Assembly: GCF_026626635.1 (NCBI RefSeq)
Contig: NZ_JAPNKA010000001.1
Coordinates: 9,098,501-9,162,500, forward strand
Direction: 5' to 3'
Length of the DNA: 64,000 nt
Origin: Archangium lansingense
GTDB taxonomy: Bacteria; Myxococcota; Myxococcia; Myxococcales; Myxococcaceae
In this document: piece after piece, positions 45,907-53,275 of the stretch
Layout of the letters: the number at the start of each line of letters is the position of its first letter
Position numbering within the stretch: the stretch's first letter is position 1
Notes under the pieces: generated by a model
Told to the model about the DNA's origin: nothing
The model's input: only the letters and a program-made list of their open reading frames with translations
Database searches by the model: none
Made by a program: the position numbers and the translations under genes

Positions 45907-47880
45907 ATGCCCACGATCAAACGCTACATCCCCCTGGTCCTCGCCGGATTGGTTTCCGCCTGCCTCCAGCTACCGGAGATCGACACCAGCCCGCCTGTTA
46001 CGCCGACACAGCCAGACGCTGGAGCGGTGGATACGCCTGATTCAGGAACGCCGGTCACAGACTTGTCTGTCACGATTACCGCCCCTACGGGCACGTTCTA
46101 CACCAGCGGGTCTGTTGCCATCTCCGTCGACGTGCGAGGAGGGGCGCCTGAGTTGGTGCAGCTCTTCAAGAATACGGAGGAGCTCGCGACGCTTTCCTCA
46201 CCCTATACGTACAACTGGAATACGGCAGCCACACCTGAGGGCAGCTACACGCTGACTGCACGCGCCACCAAGTCGGGCCGGACGTTCACCAGCACACCCG
46301 TGACCGTCATCGTCGACCGCACCAACCTGCAGGTCGCCTCGCGTTCGCCGGCACCAGGCTCGACCAATGTGGCCTACAGCACGCCCATCCAAGTGGTCTT
46401 TTCGAAGCCCGTGAAGGCGGCGACGATCAGCGACACCACCGTGAGCTTCGCTGTGGCTGGGGTCCTGGCGGAGAAGACTTTCTCGCTTTCGAGCGACGGC
46501 AGAACGCTAACGATCGCCCCCAAGGCAAAGCCGCCCCTGCCCGCCACCTTTTCGATTGGCCTGAGCAGTGGCATCACCGATTCGGCCGGCAACGCGCTCG
46601 TCGTTCCGACGACGCCGTGGAGTTTTGAGCTTCCACATTGGCATTCCTTTGGCGGACCACTGAATGCAGTGGGTGGCAATACGCTACTGAAAGACACCGC
46701 CATAGCCCTCGATGGCCAGGACAACCCGGTGGTTGCCTGGAGCGAAGAACTCACGGCTGGAGGCAGGGCATCCATCTATGTCTATCACTGGGATGGAAAC
46801 GCTTTTACACCGGTAGGTAGCGCCCTGAACGGCACATCGAACGGCTCCGCCTATAAGCCGGCCCTCGTGCTCGATAGCAGCGGGAACCCTATCGTTGCAT
46901 GGCAAGAGTCGGATGGGTTCAACGAGAACATCTACATCAGGCGCTGGACTGGAACTACTTGGCAATCCGTGGGGGCGGGAGCCATCTCCGCCGTGAATGA
47001 CACGGGTTCCAGCCCAGTTGCGACACCGGCACGAAACCCCTCGCTCGCAGTGCGCGGGAATAACCTCTACGTTGCCTGGGATGAGATGAACGTGGAGGGG
47101 TTCTCGGCTATTTATGTCTGGAAGTCAGTCAATGGAGGAGCATTCACTAGCGCAGGGGCTTCTGGAGGCCGGGTCCATGCTGTGGGCGGATTTACCAGCG
47201 CTACCAAGCCATCCCTTGTGTTGGATAGCAATAGCCAACCCATCGTGGCCTTCCAAGAGCAGACTCTGGAGGAACACTATCCTACGAACATCTATGTCAT
47301 GCGCTTGCAGCAAGACGGATCTTGGGTCTATGCTGTTCCACCCGCCCAAGGAGACCCCAGCAACCCCCCCGTCGTCTCTGGCGGACTCAGCGCATCCCCA
47401 GGAGGAGACACATGGGCTCGCGACTGCTCGTTGACCATTGACGCCCAGAACAATCTGTATCTGGCTTGGACGGAAGAGTCCTACATTGACGGACCCAAGG
47501 ACATCCAAGTCTTTCGTTCTACTGGTCCACAGGCATGGGAACGGAATGGAAGCCCCCTGAGCGCATATGACGGTTACAGCACACCAACAGGGCAAGCACG
47601 AATCCAATCAACCCCCGCTGGCAAGCTTTTCGTTACTTGGACTGAGTTTGATGGAATTGCCGAGACAGGGTACGTGCATCTGTTTGCCAGCTATTGGGAT
47701 AACAAATCTTGGAATAGTATAAACAAAGAGGATGGCATGAACCAGAATCAGGTAAGCAGCGCACAACCAGCGCTTGCACTTGACTCAATCGGGAGACCTG
47801 TAATCGTTTGGCATGAAGGCCGCAACGCAGGTGGGAGCGGCACCGGGGAATATGCCTACGTAAAGCACTACAACGAATAG
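45907..47880 (+). CDS. Exported lipoprotein: Ig-like domains plus probable seven-bladed beta-propeller
   Basis: The start at 45907 is preferred over 45883. It has GGAG upstream, leaves the leader hairpin untranslated and gives a normal lipoprotein signal (MPTIKRYIPLVLAG, lipobox VSAC). The length is 657 residues. After a Pro/Thr linker come an Ig-like domain (SVTITAPTG onward), then a second Ig-like domain of the Big_5 type (NVAYSTPIQVVFSKPV to DSAGNALVVP). Seven repeats follow, each with a pattern like LVLDSSGNPIVAWQE; the seven are centred on AWSE, AWQE, AWDE, AFQE, AWTE, TWTE and VWHE. Seven such units fit a closed beta-propeller on the cell surface. Base composition falls clearly towards the 3' end, unlike its neighbours, hinting at transfer. 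No enzyme signature is visible. Confidence 0.85.
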   Translation: MPTIKRYIPLVLAGLVSACLQLPEIDTSPPVTPTQPDAGAVDTPDSGTPVTDLSVTITAPTGTFYTSGSVAISVDVRGGAPELVQLFKNTEELATLSSPYTYNWNTAATPEGSYTLTARATKSGRTFTSTPVTVIVDRTNLQVASRSPAPGSTNVAYSTPIQVVFSKPVKAATISDTTVSFAVAGVLAEKTFSLSSDGRTLTIAPKAKPPLPATFSIGLSSGITDSAGNALVVPTTPWSFELPHWHSFGGPLNAVGGNTLLKDTAIALDGQDNPVVAWSEELTAGGRASIYVYHWDGNAFTPVGSALNGTSNGSAYKPALVLDSSGNPIVAWQESDGFNENIYIRRWTGTTWQSVGAGAISAVNDTGSSPVATPARNPSLAVRGNNLYVAWDEMNVEGFSAIYVWKSVNGGAFTSAGASGGRVHAVGGFTSATKPSLVLDSNSQPIVAFQEQTLEEHYPTNIYVMRLQQDGSWVYAVPPAQGDPSNPPVVSGGLSASPGGDTWARDCSLTIDAQNNLYLAWTEESYIDGPKDIQVFRSTGPQAWERNGSPLSAYDGYSTPTGQARIQSTPAGKLFVTWTEFDGIAETGYVHLFASYWDNKSWNSINKEDGMNQNQVSSAQPALALDSIGRPVIVWHEGRNAGGSGTGEYAYVKHYNE

Positions 47881-47882
47881 GA

Positions 47883-47950
47883 CGCTCTGTTCCTGAACAC
47901 CCCCAAGACCACAGCTCTCATGGTAACGGTTTTGGGATTCGCACAGAGCG
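47883..47950. terminator. Nested hairpin between convergent genes
   Basis: The outer stem CGCTCTGT (47883-47890) with ACAGAGCG (47943-47950) encloses an inner stem CCCAAGACC (47902-47910) with GGTTTTGGG (47928-47936), which has one wobble pair. It sits between the stop of the plus-strand lipoprotein gene and the stop of the minus-strand gene, so it can serve both. Confidence 0.6.
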
Positions 47951-47963
47951 GCAGGGTTAAGAT

Positions 47964-49004
47964 TCAGCCTTGCCGCTTTGGAACGACAAGCCCACGAGAC
48001 AAGCGGCGCAAGACACGCCGTTTTTGCCGTCGCTTGTAGAGTTTGTGAGCGTTCTCCCCTTCCTCATTCAATCGGGCGGTCTCCTCGTCCATAATCTGGA
48101 ACTCAACAAGAGTGAAGACCGTCCGGTTCTTGCGCTCACGCGTGTCTTCTGTCGGTGGCGGCAGGTACGCATCCATCCGCACAGGCACATCCACGACGAA
48201 GTTCAACGCCCGGTATGTACTCCCAGAGTACAGGTTGCGAGTGCGATCCTCTCGGTCCTCATAGTCGAGGTCCAAGTGGAGTTGCTGGGCGAACTGCTTG
48301 AGGTGGGGGTTCTCTTCGAGCACCGACTTGAATGAGACGAGCGTGTTCTCGGTCTGACCGGGGACGACGAAGTTGAAGGGGAAGAGGTGCTGCGTCAGGA
48401 AATAAAGAACTGGAACGATATCCCCCTGCTTCTGGGTGATGATGCGAAAGCGAGTCCGGTCATAGATCTGGGCCGCGACCGTTTCCTTCTTGGCCAGCAA
48501 CTTCGTAATGAGGGACTCGCGGGATTTGATGGAATGCGCGAACTCAGCAACGGGCAGCCCCTTGTCCCGAAGCAACTGCGCTACACCCAACACTTTGTCA
48601 GTCACCAACTCGGACAGTTCCGCCTCGGAGACCGCCAAGCGATGCATCAGGTCTCGGCCCTCGATGTGCTGGAGGACGTGCATTACCTTGAGCACGATGC
48701 AGGCGATGCGGCGGTGCCTCGGGAGGCCCTTCACACCGGAGGCATAGAGGAATAGATCGTGAATCTCTTCCGGGTCCGCGACCGAGTCCGCGACCCGGTA
48801 GTCGAAGGTCTTCCGAAGATACTCGACGGCATCGGCAAGGACCGTCCGGGCCCAGCCCTCGTCCTCAGGACGGGATGTGTCGATCTGGCAAAGCCGGAGG
48901 AAACGGTCGACCTCGTCCCGGGTCTGGAAATGCATTCGCCGCCAGTCGATGACCGAGCCCCCTCGGAGGATGAGCCGGACGCGCTCGAGCTCGCGGAGGC
49001 CCAT
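47964..49004 (-). CDS. Divergent RelA/SpoT-synthetase-like protein (myxobacterial family, probably TIGR04552)
   Basis: The start at 49004 (MGLRELERVRLILRGG) gives 346 residues; a GTG at 49064 is possible. The longer ATG at 49151 lies inside a terminator hairpin of the upstream gene and is rejected. The C-terminal half follows the (p)ppGpp synthetase domain pattern step by step: IKSRESLITKL (Lys160), IYDRTRFRI (Asp182, as in the IYDLIAIR motif), a TY element (Tyr264, the guanine-stacking Tyr), VEFQI (Glu301, as in EIQIRT) and EGENAHKLYK (as in GVAAHWxYK). The first Arg of the RxK motif is Ser, and the His after the Tyr is Asn. No HD hydrolase, TGS or ACT domain is seen. It may make nucleotide alarmones, use another acceptor or be inactive. 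The family number is from memory. Confidence 0.75.
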   Translation of the reverse strand: MGLRELERVRLILRGGSVIDWRRMHFQTRDEVDRFLRLCQIDTSRPEDEGWARTVLADAVEYLRKTFDYRVADSVADPEEIHDLFLYASGVKGLPRHRRIACIVLKVMHVLQHIEGRDLMHRLAVSEAELSELVTDKVLGVAQLLRDKGLPVAEFAHSIKSRESLITKLLAKKETVAAQIYDRTRFRIITQKQGDIVPVLYFLTQHLFPFNFVVPGQTENTLVSFKSVLEENPHLKQFAQQLHLDLDYEDREDRTRNLYSGSTYRALNFVVDVPVRMDAYLPPPTEDTRERKNRTVFTLVEFQIMDEETARLNEEGENAHKLYKRRQKRRVLRRLSRGLVVPKRQG

Positions 49005-49119
49005 GTCCGCCACGGTACAAACGGGGATATCGGGCAACTGTGGGATAGTGGGCGCAGACTTCACGACTGGGCTTCTAGCCGAGCCCGTCCATAGAGGGAA
49101 GGCCTTCCGAAAATGCAGA

Positions 49120-49148
49120 AAGGCCCTCGCCTGCATGGAGAGGGCCTT
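49120..49148 (-). terminator. Rho-independent terminator after the MORN-repeat gene
   Basis: AAGGCCCTC (49120-49128) and GAGGGCCTT (49140-49148) form a 9-base stem with an 11-base loop. On the minus strand it is followed by TTTCTGCATTTT. It starts 25 bases after the stop of the minus-strand gene at 49174. It overlaps the longest possible start of the next gene and therefore argues against that start. Confidence 0.8.
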
Positions 49149-49173
49149 CAAGAGTCACCGCGAGGCAGTTCCG

Positions 49174-49689
49174 CTACTTCGCAGCTACCTGCTGATCATC
49201 GCGATACTGGGCCTGGCGGACCAGTTTGCCGTCCTCGGAGAACTCCTGGACAAGACCGTTGCGCTTGCCGTTCGCGAACTGCTCGACCAGCCGCTGCTTT
49301 CCGTTGGGGAAGTACTCCACGCGCTTGCCATGGTAGTTGCCCCCCTGGAACTCCGTCTCACCTGTCTTCACCCCGTTGGCGTCCCAGAAAGTCCAGAGAC
49401 CAGAGCGGGCTCCATCCGAATACTGCCCCTCCGACTGCTTCTGACCATTGGAGTGGAAGTCCATATAAGGGCCATGCAACTGAGCCTCCCCCTCCTTTCT
49501 AGAGGCGACCTTTACGCAGAAGATACCGTCAACCTTGGAAACCTTTCGCCCCTTCTGCACAGTTCCGGCAGGACAGGCGAGACGTACCTCCTGAGCAGAA
49601 TTGGTGCTGGATGCGCTCTCCGCCCAAGCCACTGGAGCAGTAGTCATGGCAAAAACGGCGAGGGAGCGAAACGCAGTCTTGAGGGACAT
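49174..49689 (-). CDS. Exported MORN-variant repeat protein (YwqK-like)
   Basis: This is a 171-residue protein with a signal peptide (MSLKTAFRSLAVFAMTTAPVAWA, cleavage before ESA). After a segment with two cysteines (LACPAG, GIFCVK) it has about five repeats of the type NGQKQSEGQYSDGARSGLW and NGKQRLVEQFANGKRNGL, which are MORN-variant repeats. Databases often call these YwqK-family antitoxins. The export signal and the absence of a partner toxin argue against that role here. It is more likely a periplasmic or surface protein. It has its own terminator and is followed by the RelA/SpoT-like gene on the same strand. Confidence 0.85.
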   Translation of the reverse strand: MSLKTAFRSLAVFAMTTAPVAWAESASSTNSAQEVRLACPAGTVQKGRKVSKVDGIFCVKVASRKEGEAQLHGPYMDFHSNGQKQSEGQYSDGARSGLWTFWDANGVKTGETEFQGGNYHGKRVEYFPNGKQRLVEQFANGKRNGLVQEFSEDGKLVRQAQYRDDQQVAAK

Positions 49690-49841
49690 ACAGCATTCCT
49701 TTCATGTGGTCCAAACCAGCACTGCTGCCGGTCATCATCAAAAACGCCCACAGCGCCGACAAATTCAATGGGCTTTAGTGACATTCGCCAAGCCCACCGC
49801 TTGAGACCTGTTGCAGATGCTGTAACACCAAACGAACAACA

Positions 49842-49868
49842 GCCCCATCCCGAATGTCGGAATGGGGC
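49842..49868 (-). terminator. Rho-independent terminator after the cysteine-rich lipoprotein gene
   Basis: GCCCCATCCCG (49842-49852) and CGGAATGGGGC (49858-49868) form an 11-base stem with one wobble pair and a 5-base loop. On the minus strand it is followed by TGTTGTTCGTTT. The rest of the 210-base gap (49690-49899) shows no gene and presumably holds the promoter of the MORN-repeat gene. Confidence 0.85.
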
Positions 49869-49899
49869 CCTTGTAAGAGACGTATGCGTCTTGACTCTT

Positions 49900-50829
49900 C
49901 TACGGCCGGTTGAGCTGCTTGCAGGTCTCGTTACCACCGGTGAAGTAAAGACCGATGGACAGCGTCGTAGCAGTCGAACCAGGGCAGAAGTTCATGGTGA
50001 ATTCCGCCCGCTTACCAGCATCCGCAGTGGTGTACTCGGACGGGCGGATCAGCGTGGTGCCATCCACCTGAGAACCGTTGACACGCACGTAGAACAGGCC
50101 AGGCAGCCCGCTCTTCTCTCCCGGGAAAGTACCCGTCTTGATATAGGCCTTCACCCGAGCCTTGGCGGTCATGCCAGTCGAACCCGTAGTTCCATCACCA
50201 CAGAACGAGTCCTGAGCGAAGGAGACCTGAGTCACATCGTAGATAATCGGACCAGTGGAAGTCGCCGCATTGAACGTCGGCGCGCGGCCACCCTGAGCAG
50301 GATCGAAGTTCGCACAGGTCGGCGCAGGCACCGCCGTGCACTTGCTGCTGCTGCAGAACTGGCCGTAGGAACAGGTGCTCTGACCCTCACCCGTGCAGCT
50401 CTGGCCAGGCGTCGAGCCCGCCTTGCAGATGCCCGAAGCCGTGTCACAGGTCTGGCCCGTGGCGCAGTCCGTGTCCGCAGAGCACTTGGGCACGCACACC
50501 TCGCTGCCGGTCGTGTCGCACACCAGCTCCACGCCCGTCACGCGGTCATCCTGGGCGCAAAGCGCACTCGTGCTGCACTTGCAGATATTCGTGGTGTTCG
50601 TGGCGCTGATCGTCTCGCAGATCTTCGCCGAATCGGGACACTCCGCGCTAGTACCACCAGGACAAGTCTGCACGCACACCTTGGCGTCCGGATGACAGAT
50701 CTCGGCGTCAAGGCAGTCCGTGTCCGCCGTACAGGTCAGGCTATCACGGCCACCGTCAGGGCAACCCGTCAGCACCAGGCTCATCGTCCCCAGCGCGGCG
50801 AGCATCAACGTCATCTTGCGAAGCTGCAT
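49900..50829 (-). CDS. Cysteine-rich exported lipoprotein, hypothetical
   Basis: The start at 50829 is chosen because GGAGGAAG lies 7 bases upstream and it gives a clean lipoprotein signal (MQLRKMTLMLAALG, lipobox LTGC); the in-frame start at 50862 has neither. The length is 309 residues. The mature N-terminal half has many regularly spaced cysteines in short repeats such as DTDCLDAEICHPDAKVC and DTDCATGQTCDTASGIC, a pattern common in myxobacterial surface lipoproteins and similar to the Dickkopf-type cysteine motif. The C-terminal 130 residues look like a compact beta domain with one more pair of cysteines (FCGDG, NFCPG). Function is unknown; a surface adhesion or binding role is a guess. 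Confidence 0.85.
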   Translation of the reverse strand: MQLRKMTLMLAALGTMSLVLTGCPDGGRDSLTCTADTDCLDAEICHPDAKVCVQTCPGGTSAECPDSAKICETISATNTTNICKCSTSALCAQDDRVTGVELVCDTTGSEVCVPKCSADTDCATGQTCDTASGICKAGSTPGQSCTGEGQSTCSYGQFCSSSKCTAVPAPTCANFDPAQGGRAPTFNAATSTGPIIYDVTQVSFAQDSFCGDGTTGSTGMTAKARVKAYIKTGTFPGEKSGLPGLFYVRVNGSQVDGTTLIRPSEYTTADAGKRAEFTMNFCPGSTATTLSIGLYFTGGNETCKQLNRP

Positions 50830-50998
50830 GTCTCGACTTCCTCCTGAATGGATACATCGCACGAGGCGGGCCGCCGGCCACTCAGGCCCCCCTCCGTCCT
50901 GCAGCGCGCGGCTTTAGTCCCGGCGCTCCAGACGTGTCAACGAATGTCGACACGCCCTTCGACGCATCCTCCACGAGGCAATTCAACACCCATTCAAG

Positions 50999-51040
50999 CG
51001 GACAGTCGTACGAGACAAGTGACACCAATGTGACTGTCCG
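50999..51040 (-). terminator. Inverted repeat downstream of gltJ
   Basis: A perfect 9-base inverted repeat, CGGACAGTC (50999-51007) and GACTGTCCG (51032-51040), has a 24-base loop and lies 12 bases beyond the gltJ stop. It may be a terminator, though the loop is long and no T run follows; it could also be a regulator site for the lipoprotein gene at 50829. The remainder of 50830-50998 shows no gene. Confidence 0.45.
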
Positions 51041-51052
51041 CCTTCCGGATTA

Positions 51053-53122
51053 TTAGAACGTGAACGGAAAGTCGATGGGCTCCCCCTGTACCTTGTGCTT
51101 CGGGAAGCTCCAGCTCTTGATGAGCCCGGAGATGCAGGTCGCCATGTAGGTCGTGCGGAACTCAGACGTCTGGCAGGACACGTTCTTCGTCTTGCCGTTG
51201 GTCTGGATCGTCCAGCGCATCACCAGCTTGCCGCTCAGACCTGGATCCTTCTTCTTCTGCTCGCTCACGCACTTGACGATGGCCGGCTTGTTGGCCAGCA
51301 CCACCTGCATGATGTCCGACTGCCCGAGCCGATCCTGCGCCGCACCACCTCCGCCAGGCTCCGGCGGAATGTAGGCCGTACGGCCGTTCGCCGACACCGT
51401 GTCGGGCTTGGAGCTGGGCTTCTTCGTGCCGAAGAGTTCATCGAACTCGTCATCCGCGTTCCCACCGCCCTTGGCGGCAGGCTGCGGCTTGCTGCGCACG
51501 ACCGGCTCTTCCTCGTCGTTGCTCGTGTTGCGGGCCGACGTAGGACGGCTCGTCGTAGTGGAGGGCTTCTTGGTCGGCACCTCGGCGCGAGCCACCTGCT
51601 GCGGCTCCGTCTTCGGCGGCTCGGCGGGCTTCACCGGGTCGGTGGGCGGAGGCGTCGCCGGGTTGGTCGCCGGCGCGGTTCCAGGGGTCCCCGCGGCCGC
51701 GACCGCCGGAGCAGTCGTGGGAGCAGTCGCTGGCGCCGTGGCCGGCTGCTGGGTCGTGCCCGCCGCGGGCGTGGCGGTGTTCTGAGCCGTCGCCGGAGGA
51801 GGCGGCATGGGCGGCAGCTCCGCCGGCTTCGACGGAGCCGTCGCCGGCGCCTGAGCCACCTGCTGCGTCGCCGCGGGCGGTGTCACAGGGGCCGGCTGCT
51901 CGGAGGAGCGGGTCGCAAAGAAGACGCCCCCTCCGACGAGCAACACCGCACCGACCGCCGCGCCGATGATCATCCCCATCTTCCCGCCCTGCTTCTGCGG
52001 AGGCATGGCCTGCGGCGGATAGCCAGGGTATGCCGCAGGCTGCGCGTACGGTTGGGCCGGAGGCGCATACGGCTGCGCCATCGGCTGTGCGTACGCCTGC
52101 GGGGGCGGCTGCGCATAGGCCGGCGCCGGAGCGGGCTGTAGGTACGGCGCGGGCGCAGAAGGCTCGGCCATCAAGGGGCTCGGCGCCGCCACGGGAGCGG
52201 CCTCCGGCGGAGGCACATCCAGCAGCCCCGAAGCCGCGGGCTTCGCCTTCTTCTCCTCCACCGGCGAGGCCTTGGCGGCAGGCTTCGACAGCGCCTCGTT
52301 CTCCTCCTTCACCAGCGAGGCGAGCACGCTCGCAGCCGAGGGCTTCCAGCCCGTCTCCTGCGCGGACGGAGCCACAGGGGCCGGCGTGTCGGACTTCGCC
52401 GACTTCGACAGGCCACCGCCTGCGCTGAAAGCGGACTCGACGGGCCCAGAAGCCACCGGCGCGGACGACGCCACTGGCGCGGGCTCCACGATGACCGGCT
52501 TCGTCGGGCGCGGCGCCAGCACCGACGCCAGCTCCGTAGCCTCGGACAGCGGAATCCAGTCGCTGAAGCCCGCGCGCCAGCACAGGCTGTCAGGACCGAC
52601 CTCGCCCTTATCCCAGTGGTCCTTCACCTTCTCCATCGACAGCGGACCCACCTGCTTCTCGTCGATGGCGACGAACCACTCGTGCGAGGCCGCGGACCTG
52701 GCGCTCGACTCCGCCTCCGCGAGCTTGCGCACCGTCTCGCCAGCATCCGACAGGGCCGACGAATCCAGCTGCGCCGGACCGGCAGCCTCGCCCGCCGGAA
52801 TCCTGTGCGACCCGGAGTTGAGCACCTGATCGAACACGGCGCCGAGCTCATCATCCTCGACACCGCTGAAGATGCCGCCCTCGGGAGGCGTGCCCAGCGT
52901 CGGGGGCAACCCGAAGCCCTCGTTGGTCGATTGATCCTTGGACGCGGCCGCACCGCCAGCGGCCTCACCACTCGTCCCCTCCTCTTTGGCCGGCTCAGCG
53001 CCGGCTGGGCGGACCACGATGTTGTAGCCGCACTTCTTGCAACGGACCTTGACGCCCTTCGCGCCAACCTTGTCGTCGCTAATCATGTACTGCGCGCGGC
53101 AGCTATCGCAGACGAAACGCAT
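51053..53122 (-). CDS. gltJ: Gliding motility protein GltJ (AgmX): zinc ribbon, GYF domain, TM helix, TonB-like C terminus
   Basis: The start at 53122 gives MRFVCDSC and 689 residues; the upstream start at 53134 adds four residues and no motif. Domains in order: an N-terminal zinc ribbon with Cys5, Cys8, Cys28 and Cys31; a GYF-type domain (about 148-205, EWFVAIDEKQVGPLS and LCWRAGFSDWIPL); a long Ala/Pro-rich region with PYAQP-like repeats; one membrane helix near residue 381 (MGMIIGAAVGAVLLVGGG); a Thr/Pro/Ala-rich periplasmic linker; and an AgmX/TonB-like C-terminal domain (about the last 85 residues, MQVVLANKPAIVKC to PFTF). In Myxococcus this protein links cytoplasmic MglA to the periplasmic gliding machinery. 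It lies downstream of gltI, 153 bases away. Confidence 0.9.
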   Translation of the reverse strand: MRFVCDSCRAQYMISDDKVGAKGVKVRCKKCGYNIVVRPAGAEPAKEEGTSGEAAGGAAASKDQSTNEGFGLPPTLGTPPEGGIFSGVEDDELGAVFDQVLNSGSHRIPAGEAAGPAQLDSSALSDAGETVRKLAEAESSARSAASHEWFVAIDEKQVGPLSMEKVKDHWDKGEVGPDSLCWRAGFSDWIPLSEATELASVLAPRPTKPVIVEPAPVASSAPVASGPVESAFSAGGGLSKSAKSDTPAPVAPSAQETGWKPSAASVLASLVKEENEALSKPAAKASPVEEKKAKPAASGLLDVPPPEAAPVAAPSPLMAEPSAPAPYLQPAPAPAYAQPPPQAYAQPMAQPYAPPAQPYAQPAAYPGYPPQAMPPQKQGGKMGMIIGAAVGAVLLVGGGVFFATRSSEQPAPVTPPAATQQVAQAPATAPSKPAELPPMPPPPATAQNTATPAAGTTQQPATAPATAPTTAPAVAAAGTPGTAPATNPATPPPTDPVKPAEPPKTEPQQVARAEVPTKKPSTTTSRPTSARNTSNDEEEPVVRSKPQPAAKGGGNADDEFDELFGTKKPSSKPDTVSANGRTAYIPPEPGGGGAAQDRLGQSDIMQVVLANKPAIVKCVSEQKKKDPGLSGKLVMRWTIQTNGKTKNVSCQTSEFRTTYMATCISGLIKSWSFPKHKVQGEPIDFPFTF

Positions 53123-53233
53123 CGTTCCCCGCAACTCTCAGAAATGACGGCAGAAAATCCGCCGGAATCGTAGAGGTGGCACCCGGGGGGGTCAAGGATG
53201 CCGCCCTCGCCCGCCCGGTTGCTGTTTCAACGT

Positions 53234-53257
53234 GTGAAACCCCATTTCGGGTCTCAC
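53234..53257 (-). promoter_or_regulatory. Hairpin in the gltI-gltJ gap
   Basis: On the minus strand GTGAGACCC and GGGTTTCAC form a 9-base stem with one G-U pair and a 6-base loop. The hairpin begins 18 bases after the gltI stop. There is no T run directly after it, so an mRNA-stability or partial-termination element that sets the gltI:gltJ ratio is as likely as a terminator. Confidence 0.4.
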
Positions 53258-53275
53258 GAACACTCCAGCCGCTCA

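Noticed and set aside
47964..49689. A toxin-antitoxin pair formed by the MORN-repeat protein and the RelA/SpoT-like protein
   Set aside because: The MORN-repeat protein has an export signal, a terminator separates the genes, and the synthetase-like protein lacks the first Arg of the RxK motif.
48877..50847. A 656-codon plus-strand frame across three minus-strand genes
   Set aside because: It runs through a terminator and two well-supported exported proteins on the other strand; its translation has no domain.
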